Source: JAGVSR01 sp963750715 (lineage in GTDB: Bacteria > Pseudomonadota > Alphaproteobacteria > Rhizobiales > Hyphomicrobiaceae). Taken from it: a DNA stretch of 64,000 nucleotides. Within the stretch, counting starts at the first letter, position 1. Every line of letters begins with the position of its first letter. Shown here one piece after another: positions 37,669-45,673 of the stretch. Where the stretch lies: the NCBI GenBank assembly GCA_963750715.1, contig CAVVRP010000014.1, positions 124,001-188,000 of the forward strand, in the 5' to 3' direction. The notes below the pieces were generated by a model. It did no database searches, was not told where the DNA came from, and saw nothing but the letters and a program-made list of their open reading frames with translations. Position numbers and translations under genes: made by a program.

Positions 37669-38856
37669 TTAGGCAGATACCCTGACGCGCGTTTGGTCGT
37701 CGTTGTCAAACGTCAACGGCGTTGGATGCACGTTCCCGATAATCGCGACGCGCTTTGCTTGACCCACGATCGCAGCGGATTCTGGAGCATCAAGCGTCCA
37801 CCTGACCCCAGTCGACTTGAACTCATGAATTGACGTTCCTCCAAGCGCCAGCGCAACCAATTGTTCAATCATCTGTCGACCGAACCCACGGCGCGTCGGT
37901 TCGAGCACGACCGGACCATTCGACTCAATCCATGTTATTTCGAAGCGATGGTGACCCTCATTGTTGATGGTACGCCACCCGATGAGAACCCGCCCCCCCT
38001 GCACCGAAAGAGAACCGTACTTGACGGCGTTTGCAGCCAGTTCGTGCAGCGCTAGACCGATATTGTGGGTCGCTGCTGGGGTCAGGAAGAGCTCTGGTCC
38101 ATTCGCTGATATCTGCACACCGTCAAGTGCGCCGAAGGGTGCGAGTTGGGAACGAACAAGTTCCTGAATGCTAGTTCCGTGTCGCTCATCTGCAATCAAG
38201 CAATCCAGCGAACGACAAAGGGAGGAAAGGCGGGCGCTGAACCGCTCGTCGAAATCATGTTTCGTGGGGCAGTGACGCATCGTCTGACGCGAAATCGCCT
38301 GGATGACGGCGAACATGTTTCTTACACGGTGCCGGATTTCTCCGGTGGTAATTTTATTCAATTCACGATCCACACTCGCTTCGGCCGCCTTCGCCACAAA
38401 CGCGATTTGAGGAAATGTTGGAGGGGACCGGTGCTCGACGAATGCGGACGGCGTTGCGTGATCATCAGAAATCAAAATCTTATCGTGGAGATTGTGACGA
38501 GCAAAGACCGCGATGTGCACCAGCGCTGCCAGAGATCGGGCGCCTGTCAGCTTGGCAATCGCCGCGCGATGGTTCTCAACCGTTCGCTGGCTGATGCCCA
38601 ACGCGAAGGCGATGTTCTTGCTCGCGTAGCCTGCCACGATGAGGTCCAGAACCTGGTTCTGCCTGGGGGTTAACCGCGCGAGGTGGCGTGAAGCCGCGCT
38701 GCGGACATCAACGAGCTTTGAATACGCTGCGTCGCTCACCGCTGTTATGTTGCGGTTCAGGCTTTTTGGTCGGACGATCCGAGGCACGCCCGCTAACGCG
38801 GCATCACTCGCGGAAACTGCTTGGAATGAGGCACTTCGCTGCGCCATCGTACTCAT
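37669..38856 (-). CDS. LuxR-type HTH fused to an HWE-family histidine kinase
   Basis: Residues 60-117 are a LuxR/FixJ C-terminal-type helix-turn-helix (LTPRQNQVLDLIVAGYASKN, FALGISQRTVENHRAAI). Residues about 165-355 are an HWE/HisKA_2 kinase: phospho-acceptor His176 in EIRHRVRNMFAVIQAISRQ, N-box HELAANAVKYG (271-281), TWIESNG and the G-box GFGRQMIEQLVALALGG. There is no receiver, PAS or membrane segment, so it should be soluble. HWE kinases of Hyphomicrobiales feed light, oxygen or general-stress signals to response regulators. A DNA-binding head at the N-terminus would be unusual; either it binds DNA under kinase control or it serves as a dimerisation module. No adjacent response regulator is present. 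Confidence 0.88.
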   Translation of the reverse strand: MSTMAQRSASFQAVSASDAALAGVPRIVRPKSLNRNITAVSDAAYSKLVDVRSAASRHLARLTPRQNQVLDLIVAGYASKNIAFALGISQRTVENHRAAIAKLTGARSLAALVHIAVFARHNLHDKILISDDHATPSAFVEHRSPPTFPQIAFVAKAAEASVDRELNKITTGEIRHRVRNMFAVIQAISRQTMRHCPTKHDFDERFSARLSSLCRSLDCLIADERHGTSIQELVRSQLAPFGALDGVQISANGPELFLTPAATHNIGLALHELAANAVKYGSLSVQGGRVLIGWRTINNEGHHRFEITWIESNGPVVLEPTRRGFGRQMIEQLVALALGGTSIHEFKSTGVRWTLDAPESAAIVGQAKRVAIIGNVHPTPLTFDNDDQTRVRVSA

Positions 38857-39003
38857 GATTGAACCTCAAAGACAATATGACATGCGGTCGCTCAACGGGC
38901 ACTCTCCGCTGCCAGTGATACTGTTTGTGGTGGATTTTGCCGAACCGTCGGGTTGATTGCTGCTGCTGAAATGACGGGTCGCGAAGCAAGCCGCGACTTG
39001 CTG

Positions 39004-39279
39004 TCAGGGACGTCGGATTGAATTGCCGCCTGTAATGATCCGATCCAGTATTGCAGCGACTTCAAGATGCAGAGCGATGTCCTCGGGAGATGAGCCTGCT
39101 ACGCGATGCGCGGAAGCTGCATCCGAGATGACATCGACCGCGTCTTTTTCGCCCATGATCTTGAGATCGCCCATCGCAAGCAGGAGCGACTCGCAAATCG
39201 AAAGAGCCGCCATGCCGGTGGCAGAACTGAACTTATCGGTCGAACTGGTCAACGTGTGATACTCATTGTGACGGGGCAC
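39004..39279 (-). CDS. Hypothetical protein of a small rhizobial family
   Basis: The frame from GTG 39279 gives 91 residues; an internal ATG at 39213 has no ribosome site. The body reads ALSICESLLLAMGDLKIMGE, then KDAVDVISDAASAHR, and ends VAAILDRIITGGNSIRRP. I recall similar short helical proteins (start of type ICESLLLAL, end IxxGGNSVR) in Bradyrhizobium-like genomes without a function. No signal or membrane part. Confidence 0.5.
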   Translation of the reverse strand: MPRHNEYHTLTSSTDKFSSATGMAALSICESLLLAMGDLKIMGEKDAVDVISDAASAHRVAGSSPEDIALHLEVAAILDRIITGGNSIRRP

Positions 39280-39447
39280 TCCATCGGAACCCCTGTTTCA
39301 GCCAACAATCTAAACGCATTAACAGACCTCGGCACTAACGTGGGTTAGCGGGCACTCATTCCCTAAGAATGCTAAAGCATAGTGAGCAACGGCTAGGGCG
39401 ATGCCGCTCCTACGTCCACCAGCCATCGGATCGCGAGGTTTTACCGC

Positions 39448-40176
39448 ATGCCGCTCGTGAGCAGTCACCTTGCAACGAAGCTGAATTCGTTCGTCCAACT
39501 GTCGGATAGCGAAGTTGACTGTATCTCCGATCTTCAAGCCGTCCCAGTTCACGTCGAACGCGGACGCGAACTCGTGACCCAAGGAGAGACAGGCCACATT
39601 GCCTACATCCTGCAGTCGGGATGGGGATGCAGCTTCAAAATCTTGCGAGACGGCGGGCGACAGATCATAACCTTTCCAATTCCGGGCGACTGCGTTGGAT
39701 TACGAAGCGTGCTGTTGCGCACGTCCGATCACTCATTTTGCGCCTTGACCGACATCGTGGTCAGTCCGGTTGAAGTTCCGCGAATGCTGAAGGTGTTCAA
39801 TGAGTTCCCCCATCTCGGCGAAGCCATACTTTGGGCGACGTCGAGAGATGAGGCCATAACTGTCGAGCACCTGGCCAGCATCGGGCGCCGCACGGCAACC
39901 GAACGAACCGCCCACTTCTTTCTCGAGCTTTGCGAGCGCCTCAGATTGGTTGGGCTTGCAAGCGCGACGGAGTTTAGTTGCCCGCTCAGCCAGTACGACC
40001 TAGCCGATGCGCTTGGGCTCAGTGCTATCCACATCAACCGTGTGCTGCGAGAGCTGCGTGAACTCAAGCTCCTGACTGTCCAGGAGCACAAGGTGTCGAT
40101 TCATGATCGAACCGCGCTCAAGGCATTAGCGGGATACGAAGACATCGAGGACAGCGCTGTCCTCGTTAGAAAGTAG
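39448..40176 (+). CDS. Crp/Fnr-family transcriptional regulator
   Basis: The 242-residue protein has a cyclic-nucleotide-like beta-barrel (residues about 20-115: VERGRELVTQGETGHIAYIL, GDCVGLRSVLLRTSDHSFCALTD), a dimer helix, and a Crp-type winged helix at the C-terminus (LSQYDLADALGLSAIHINRVLRELRELKLL). Conserved Fnr cysteines are not arranged as in FeS-Fnr. It resembles the FixK/Fnr-like group of rhizobia that uses no cluster. GAGG precedes ATG 39448. Targets are unknown; it lies between a hypothetical gene and small membrane peptides. Confidence 0.93.
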   Translation: MPLVSSHLATKLNSFVQLSDSEVDCISDLQAVPVHVERGRELVTQGETGHIAYILQSGWGCSFKILRDGGRQIITFPIPGDCVGLRSVLLRTSDHSFCALTDIVVSPVEVPRMLKVFNEFPHLGEAILWATSRDEAITVEHLASIGRRTATERTAHFFLELCERLRLVGLASATEFSCPLSQYDLADALGLSAIHINRVLRELRELKLLTVQEHKVSIHDRTALKALAGYEDIEDSAVLVRK

Positions 40177-40272
40177 ACGATCTGGCGAGATCTATCACAC
40201 ACGGATGTCAAATATCTGTGGTCGAATCCGCGCTTGTGGTGCGGATCGTGGCCTATCAACTAGGCCGTGGAC

Positions 40273-40404
40273 TCAATTGATCTCAACCAAATCCGCACAG
40301 AGGATGGACAGGAAAGCCGCTGAAACCGCGAGAATGGGCTGCGCAATGAGAAGGGCGACCAAAGCGGCTCCAGAGGCCGCGCCGGTCAGGCCACCGACGA
40401 TCAT
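40273..40404 (-). CDS. Possible small transmembrane peptide, 43 residues
   Basis: From ATG 40404 the frame encodes a glycine/alanine-rich helix (MIVGGLTGAASGAALVALLI, then AQPILAVSAAFLSIL) ending ADLVEIN. The open frame extends upstream without a stop, so the start is not certain. There is no ribosome site. Confidence 0.35.
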   Translation of the reverse strand: MIVGGLTGAASGAALVALLIAQPILAVSAAFLSILCADLVEIN

Positions 40405-40449
40405 CGTCAGAATGATGCTCGTCGATAGTCGATAAAAGGTTGAAAAGAT

Positions 40450-40590
40450 CTATCGAAGGTGCTGATAGAGGACGTTGGCAGCAACCAGTAGAACAACAAG
40501 AACTGGAATGACCACAGGCGGCACGATCCACGGCACTATGGTGCGCCAGTTCCAAGTGTCAGCCACAACGGACTTGATGCGATCATCCAT
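40450..40590 (-). CDS. Possible small membrane protein, 46 residues
   Basis: From ATG 40590 (GAAGG eight bases upstream) the frame encodes a polar N-terminus (MDDRIKSVVADTWNWRT) and a strong membrane helix (IVPPVVIPVLVVLLVAANVL). In-frame ATGs at 40605 and 40620 are alternatives. Together with the peptide at 40273-40404 it may be a two-peptide unit; no family is recognised. Confidence 0.45.
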   Translation of the reverse strand: MDDRIKSVVADTWNWRTIVPWIVPPVVIPVLVVLLVAANVLYQHLR

Positions 40591-40620
40591 GAGCAAAGCC
40601 TTCATGAGGTAAGGGGCCAT

Positions 40621-41021
40621 GTATCCGGGATTACTTCCCTATGTCATCGACAAATAGCCGGCGTTCTGATGTTCGGGGAATGGGCGAACCGTACTGAGCC
40701 TGTGGCGGTGATCCGGGACCGACCACACTGAGACGCTAACTCATGCCGTGCGGTACAAAATAGAGTCGGAATGTACTCATCTGGCTCACGTGAGTAGCTT
40801 CCGGCGCATCATCTGGATTTGCTTCGTCGCTCAGTCGGGCGCTCGACGCCTTCGGATCCGCGCATCAGAACTGAGCGATGGCCTCAACGACAGTGATCAG
40901 CTGATCGACGATGAAGGGTGTCATTTTCTATTGCCTTAGGCCCTGCCCGGCGAAGGCCACGAAGCTTCCGTTTCGGTGGACCAACAAAACGGGCGCAGCG
41001 TGCTGCTGGATATCGCAAGGC
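40621..41021. other. Non-coding interval
   Basis: Only weak open frames. A minus-strand frame starting MTPFIVDQLITVVEAIAQF around 40865-40925 is too short to assign. Confidence 0.35.
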
Positions 41022-41903
41022 TTAAAGGACTGATGTTACGTTGACCTCGACAGACATTCCTTGGAAGGCGTCTGACATTCCATTGAAGCTTCCCGCAATC
41101 GGTATTGTTTGCCTAATATCGCGCGCGACGGCGACGGGGATCAGATTGATGCCGCCGACACTCCGGTTCGTGGGATCGAAGGTGATCCAGCCTGCGCCCG
41201 GGACATATACCTCCGCCCAGGCATGGGTCGAGCCCGCGCCACTCGAGCCGACAGATGCCTGCGCCGGATTGTGGAGATAGCCGGAAACAATCCTCGCTCC
41301 AAAACCGAGACTGCGAGATGCTTCGACGAATAGGACAGCAAAATCCCTGCAGGAGCCCCAACCACAAGTGAGAGTCTGGGTCGGTGTCTGGGTGCCCTCA
41401 TCCTCCCGGCTTTGATACCTGATACATGCTGGGACGCCCGCGCTTAGGTCTTTGAGCAGGGCAAGCGTATCTGTCGGATTGCTTCGAACAAACGCCCGCG
41501 TCCAACTAGCCAGCTGGCCGCCAGGGTCAGAGTATTGCTGGATCGCCAGTGCGCCAAGATCTGTTTGCTCGTCGTTGGAGTATTGAAAGGGATAAAAAAT
41601 AGCGGAGGCGGCGATCTCAAACACAGGCCAGGCGGCAGCATCGAGTTGAAGCTCTGTCACGCTATCGATCACGAGATAGTCGGCCATTGTCTGAAAAGTG
41701 GCCGTCGCGACGGCATTGCCAAAGACATCATGCGCCCAGGTAACCACCGCGTCAGGCATCACCGCTACATTGCTCGAAATCACGCGAAGATCGCGGCTCT
41801 CACGTGGGCGAAGCATCAACCGGTGGGGGCCGAGGTTCACTGACTGACGGTAGCGATAGGTTGTCTTATGATGGATTATGAGTGTGATCAACGGACACCT
41901 CAA
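41022..41903 (-). CDS. Transglutaminase-like cysteine protease family protein
   Basis: The N-terminal beta domain (HHKTTYRYRQSVNLGPHRLMLRPRESRDLRV, Transglut_N) is followed by a transglutaminase core with the triad Cys in TCGWGSCRDFAVLFVEASRSLG, His in STHAWAEVYVPGAGW and Asp in FDPTNR. Bacterial members of this 290-residue class are thought to be peptidases or amidases, sometimes near alpha-E and circularly-permuted ATP-grasp genes, which are absent here. No ATG: TTG 41903 or TTG 41891 (GAGGTG just upstream) are the likely starts. Confidence 0.92.
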   Translation of the reverse strand: MRCPLITLIIHHKTTYRYRQSVNLGPHRLMLRPRESRDLRVISSNVAVMPDAVVTWAHDVFGNAVATATFQTMADYLVIDSVTELQLDAAAWPVFEIAASAIFYPFQYSNDEQTDLGALAIQQYSDPGGQLASWTRAFVRSNPTDTLALLKDLSAGVPACIRYQSREDEGTQTPTQTLTCGWGSCRDFAVLFVEASRSLGFGARIVSGYLHNPAQASVGSSGAGSTHAWAEVYVPGAGWITFDPTNRSVGGINLIPVAVARDIRQTIPIAGSFNGMSDAFQGMSVEVNVTSVL

Positions 41904-42077
41904 AGCGTTCGACCACGGCGGGACCCCGCATCACTAATTGGCATCTTCGAGTGTCAGGGCGCGCAATGCAACACTAAGGTGCCTACGGACAAGATCGATG
42001 CGTGTTCGGAGTGACGCATTTTCTGACTGCATCGCGGGTACTCCCCTCTGCCTGGAGAAAACGATATTTGCGCGCTG

Positions 42078-42314
42078 GTGAGAAGGGCCGTCCAGCGCGA
42101 CGCTCTTGTCCACGCCGAGCGCGCTAAGGCCTACTGGAAGGACCCGGATTTCGATCCGAAGGAACGCGCCTTCTACTATGTCCGCGCCATCGAAATTCCG
42201 ACACCGCGCTGGACGACGTATGATGCGAAAGTTTTCGGCGTGAAGCGACCGGCGGACGTACCCTCTAGCATTCAAGAACGCGCCTACACGTCGCCCATCT
42301 GGTACACGCCGTGA
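42078..42314 (+). pseudogene. C-terminal fragment of a DUF3604 protein
   Basis: The stretch AYWKDPDFDPKERAFYYVRA and IEIPTPRWTTYDAKVFGVK, ending QERAYTSPIWYTP-stop, is the unmistakable C-terminus of DUF3604 proteins, which are normally 600 residues or more and secreted. Everything N-terminal of about 42115 is unrelated, so only the tail remains. Confidence 0.7.
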
Positions 42315-42987
42315 TTTTGCTTGGCGCGAGCGGGCCGCAAACGGCCAAATAGTTACTACGAACGACGGCGGCTTCCGGGGACAGCAGGCGATTGAAGTTT
42401 AAGCGGCGAAACTTCACATCCTGTGAAGAGTTGCGGATCACGACCATTCGCGTCGCTCAGTACTCGTCTGGCCTGGGTGCCCGTCAGGGTCTTAATCGCC
42501 TTCATCGAAGAGACGTCGACTGGCGGAAGAGCGCGACGAGCTTCGGCGCCGAATGGAAGTTCCTTCGAGGCGATAGCTGCTGGCCCAACCACTGCACAAG
42601 CGGGTTGAAGTACGGATTCCTGCGACCGGGTTCCTTCTTCCCGGGCAAGATCGATGAACTGACAGACACGCTGCAAGGCGGCAGGTGCGCAGGCAAGATG
42701 GAGCTGCCATGAATCGCGCTGGCATCGCTGACCGCCAACACGCGCGGGCGGCCACGCTTCGGGCGCGCATGAAGTGCCAGCGGCGTCACCAGTTGCTAGG
42801 TCCGGTTCGGGTCAAACTCTGCCATCCGAGCAACGTCCGCATGACGGCAGCTCTGCCCCAACAAACGGAAAGCCTCTGCCGTCCTTCGCTTCAGGATCGC
42901 ATGCCCCCAAGCTGCCTCTGTCTGGCCAACTTCAGCCTCGGGCCAATACCGGTTATCAGCCAAATGTCACGTCTTTATCCTTGCGCA
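42315..42987. other. Long interval without a recognised gene
   Basis: Several overlapping frames exist on both strands (for example 42356-42676 minus), none with a ribosome site, signal or known motif. It is probably decayed sequence. Confidence 0.35.
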
Positions 42988-43016
42988 CAAAAAGAAAGAC
43001 CGCCTCGCGGCGGTCT
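42988..43016 (-). terminator. Rho-independent terminator on the minus strand
   Basis: An 8-bp perfect stem (AGACCGCC/GGCGGTCT, 42997-43016) with a four-base loop is followed, on the minus strand, by the T-rich TTTCTTTTTG. It ends the transcript of the coiled-coil gene at 43042-43642. Confidence 0.75.
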
Positions 43017-43041
43017 CTCCAATTCCGATCAGCTCCTTTGA

Positions 43042-43642
43042 TCAGGTGGCTCGCTTGAACGCATCCCTCGCTGCCTGATTGGCACGATCAAATGCCGCGC
43101 GGCTTTCCGTCAGGGCTGCCATGAGTGCGGACCATGACTGGCCCCCTGCCTGGTTCAGTTTCTGGAGTTTTTCCTCCGCTGTGGCGGCGTCGGCGTTCAT
43201 TCGCTTCACGACCGCATCGAGTTCGCCCCGACGTTCGGCTGTGAATTCTTTGGCAGAGCTTGCAAACTTGTCGGCCGCTTCGCGCCACGCTTTCAGTTGG
43301 GCGGAGGATTGAAGCTTGAAAGTCGCCTGCTCTTGCTCGATTTGCTTGCCAAAGCTCTCCACGTACTTCCTAACCTCCGCCTCGAAGGCGTTCCACTCAG
43401 AACTCCAAGTTTGTCTTTGCGCTGGTCCAAGCCGCCTCGTTAGTTTCCGACTGCTTCTTGACGGTGTCCCGGAAGTCATCACGCTTCTTGCGGAGGTCAG
43501 CGAGAGCTTTGTTGGCCTTATCGCGGGCATCGGCTTGCACGATACCGACTTTCCCTTCGAGCGATGTCAGGGCGGCATCCATCTCATCAAGGCGCTCTTT
43601 GGCCCAATTAACATAGTAGTGGGAACTGCTTTGCGTACCCAT
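43042..43642 (-). pseudogene. Coiled-coil protein with one frameshift
   Basis: ATG 43642 begins MGTQSSSHYYVNWAKERLDE, MDAALTSLEGKVGIVQADAR... to TSAKTNLE. One extra base near 43402 breaks the frame. The other frame continues SEWNAFEAEVRKYVESFGKQ, ...RRGELDAVVKRMNADAATAE... to a stop at 43042. The restored protein of about 193 residues is almost entirely charged heptad helices with no signal or membrane part. It might be phasin-like or a structural filament, but no motif decides. It has its own terminator at 42988-43016. Confidence 0.7.
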
Positions 43643-43888
43643 TGCTCTGCTCCATGAATGTCTGTGCAGTTAATGTGCATGCTATCCCCATCATTTCTAT
43701 ATGGGTCAGCATCAAACCTGATCCTATTCGGACCTTCACCGAAGGTGCTGCAAGTCTGAAAAGTCGCCCGCTGTAGATGGTGTCACTGAACGTGGAATTC
43801 AAGTGGTTCATCGGCGGTGCTGCATGGGCCGTCATACGTTGGGCATTGGAAGGCGAAGAAGGCGTGAGCACTAACTTCTGCAAGACTA

Positions 43889-43928
43889 TGCACTTCGTCG
43901 AGGGCTCGCACGTCCTCGACGAAGTGCA
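43889..43928. repeat. 15-bp perfect inverted repeat around a 10-bp loop
   Basis: TGCACTTCGTCGAGG (43889-43903) and CCTCGACGAAGTGCA (43914-43928) flank GCTCGCACGT. There is no T-run on either side, so it is not a standard terminator. It sits at the left edge of the restriction-gene remnant, with no gene between 43643 and 43888. Confidence 0.85.
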
Positions 43929-43945
43929 AGCCCGCCGTCAACCGG

Positions 43946-44345
43946 GTGAGATCGACGATGTATGTTGTGGGTCAACAGTACGTGCGAGCGCCACATCCAC
44001 ACGTCGTCCGCTTCACATTTCACAGCGGAAAGTCTTGGCGAACCTTTCGCGGTTCGGCACCCGGTAAGATCGTCCGCCTCATCAACAAATTCCCCAACCC
44101 GCCGAACAAGGACGTCGGTGAAGGCCTTAACACCGTCGTCCCCCTGCTCTACGAGGGGCGACTGGTTGAACAACAGATCACCGGCAAGGTCATTGACAAG
44201 TGGTTCGAGATGATCACCGCCGGCCTCACGCCAGACCAGGAAGCTGATCGTCCACGATCAAAAGGGCATCGAGCTGGCAGTCGATCAGTTGGACGAGCTG
44301 GAGACCAAGATCATGAATCTCGCTCGGGCGAGGTTCCCGGGATGA
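43946..44345 (+). pseudogene. Remnant of a type I restriction endonuclease HsdR
   Basis: The piece DVGEGLNTVVPLLYEGRLVE followed by QQITGKVIDKWFEMITAGLT matches the region after the helicase motifs of HsdR proteins (typically ...EDGVVVPLLYEGR...). A frameshift follows near 44250. Another frame then gives KGIELAVDQLDELETKIMNL and ARARFPG-stop, which looks like an HsdR C-terminal end. The nuclease and ATPase parts are missing, and hsdM/hsdS are not in the window. Confidence 0.65.
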
Positions 44346-44415
44346 ATGCCGTTGCTCACTGGACTACGGATCTCAATGCATCGCGTATCGTGTCTTAAGG
44401 CGCAATCGCCGCACG

Positions 44416-45054
44416 ATGCAGATCTCTGTGTTGCCGGACATGTCCGTTGAGGTGGTGGCGCCGCTATCGGCCACGGACGAGGCGATCCGTCATCGCATTG
44501 GTAAGAGAGCCGCATGGATATTGCGGCAGATACAGTTCTCTCGCGAGTTCCATCCCAGAACTCCGGAGCGTCGCTACGTTGCCGGAGAGACGCACCTGTA
44601 CCTGGGACGGCGCTATCGGCTGAAAGTCCAACGTTCCGTCAAACCTCAGGTCAAGGTCAAGGGCAGTTACATCGAGGTCCACACCTACCATCCGGACAGC
44701 AAGGACGGTGTTCGCCTTCAAGTTGAGGCGTGGATCAAGGAGCGTGCTCATGACTGCTTTAATAGACGACTGGAAGCCTGCCTGACTCATTTCTCTTGCC
44801 CTGACGATTTCCGCCCTCGCGCGATGATCGTACGACAGCTGAAGCAACGTTGGGGTTCGATGAGCCCATCAGGACAACTCGTGCTCAACCGGGCTCTTAT
44901 CCAAGCCACGGTGCGAGAGATCGACTACGTCATTACACACGAGCTATGCCACCGCGCATTCCACCACCACCGCCCCGAGTTCTTTGGCCTTCTCACGCGC
45001 GTGATGCCTGACTGGAAAGCACGAAAGCTTAGCCTGGAGCGTCGACTTGCCTAA
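44416..45054 (+). CDS. YgjP-like M48-type metallopeptidase (DUF45)
   Basis: The zinc motif HELCH is present in REIDYVITHELCHRAFHHHRPEFF, preceded by the conserved KQRWGSMSPSGQLVLNRALI. YgjP-like metal-dependent hydrolases of this type commonly follow hsdR in type I restriction operons, as here. The homologous N-terminus begins before ATG 44416 (CIAYRVLRRNRRT lies in frame directly upstream), but no good start codon is found. The ATG overlapping the HsdR stop (44342-44344) is one frame off, so a small indel may have damaged the true start. Function in restriction systems is not established. Confidence 0.88.
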   Translation: MQISVLPDMSVEVVAPLSATDEAIRHRIGKRAAWILRQIQFSREFHPRTPERRYVAGETHLYLGRRYRLKVQRSVKPQVKVKGSYIEVHTYHPDSKDGVRLQVEAWIKERAHDCFNRRLEACLTHFSCPDDFRPRAMIVRQLKQRWGSMSPSGQLVLNRALIQATVREIDYVITHELCHRAFHHHRPEFFGLLTRVMPDWKARKLSLERRLA

Positions 45055-45199
45055 CGCCTGGGCCACGGTCGCTAAACTGACCCCGTTACGCTCGATGGAT
45101 GGAAGCTTGCAATTGTGTTCGAAGGCGAATTTTTAGCCATCACCTACTCAGGGTAGGTAGCTCTGGGTATGTACTAGCAATGTAAGATGCTGTTTTTAT

Positions 45200-45275
45200 T
45201 GGTGGAGCCGAGGGGGATCGAACCCCTGACCTCTGCAGTGCGATTGCAGCGCTCTCCCATCTGAGCTACGGCCCC
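45200..45275 (-). tRNA. tRNA-Ala (anticodon CGC)
   Basis: The minus strand gives a 76-base cloverleaf: acceptor GGGGCCG pairing with CGGCTCC (one G-T), D-arm AGCTCAGATGGGAGAGC, anticodon stem CTGCA/TGCAG around ATCGCAC with anticodon CGC, T-arm with GGTTCGATCC, and an encoded CCA. It reads GCG codons. Its 3' end faces the pseudogene-rich left side, a typical integration site geometry. Confidence 0.97.
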
Positions 45276-45673
45276 GGTGTTCAGTGCATTAAGGGCGAGC
45301 CTTCCGAGTTGTCAAGAACACGGGCCAGCAGCGACGCAAACCGCGTCGCACCACATCCGCTCCAAGCGCCAGCTGATGAAAATGTGTCAGTCGTGGCGTC
45401 GAACTGCGCGAACCGACTAGGATTTTCCATCGCGAACCGCGAGCCGCTACGGCCTTGAACCTTCTAAGTGTTGGACGATTTGCGCTTGCGTGTTGCGTGG
45501 CGGCATTCGAGTCTCTAGACATAGTTCTCGTGGCCCCGCGCTGCACCCCGTGGAAACTGGATCAGACAAAATTGGGCTCCAGCCGCTGCCTGCATACAGC
45601 CAGACATCGACGGCAAGCAAAGGTGACGCTCCGCTCATGAACCTGTCGAACTCTTCGACAAAGGCCAGCCGTC
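45276..45673. other. Interval between tRNA-Ala and the AsmA-like gene
   Basis: No gene is recognised. A short frame from ATG 45637 is out of frame with the following gene by one base and ends without features. Confidence 0.35.

Noticed and set aside
43042..43642. Calling the coiled-coil protein a phasin
   Set aside because: The phasin_2 motif is not visible; only length and helix content agree.
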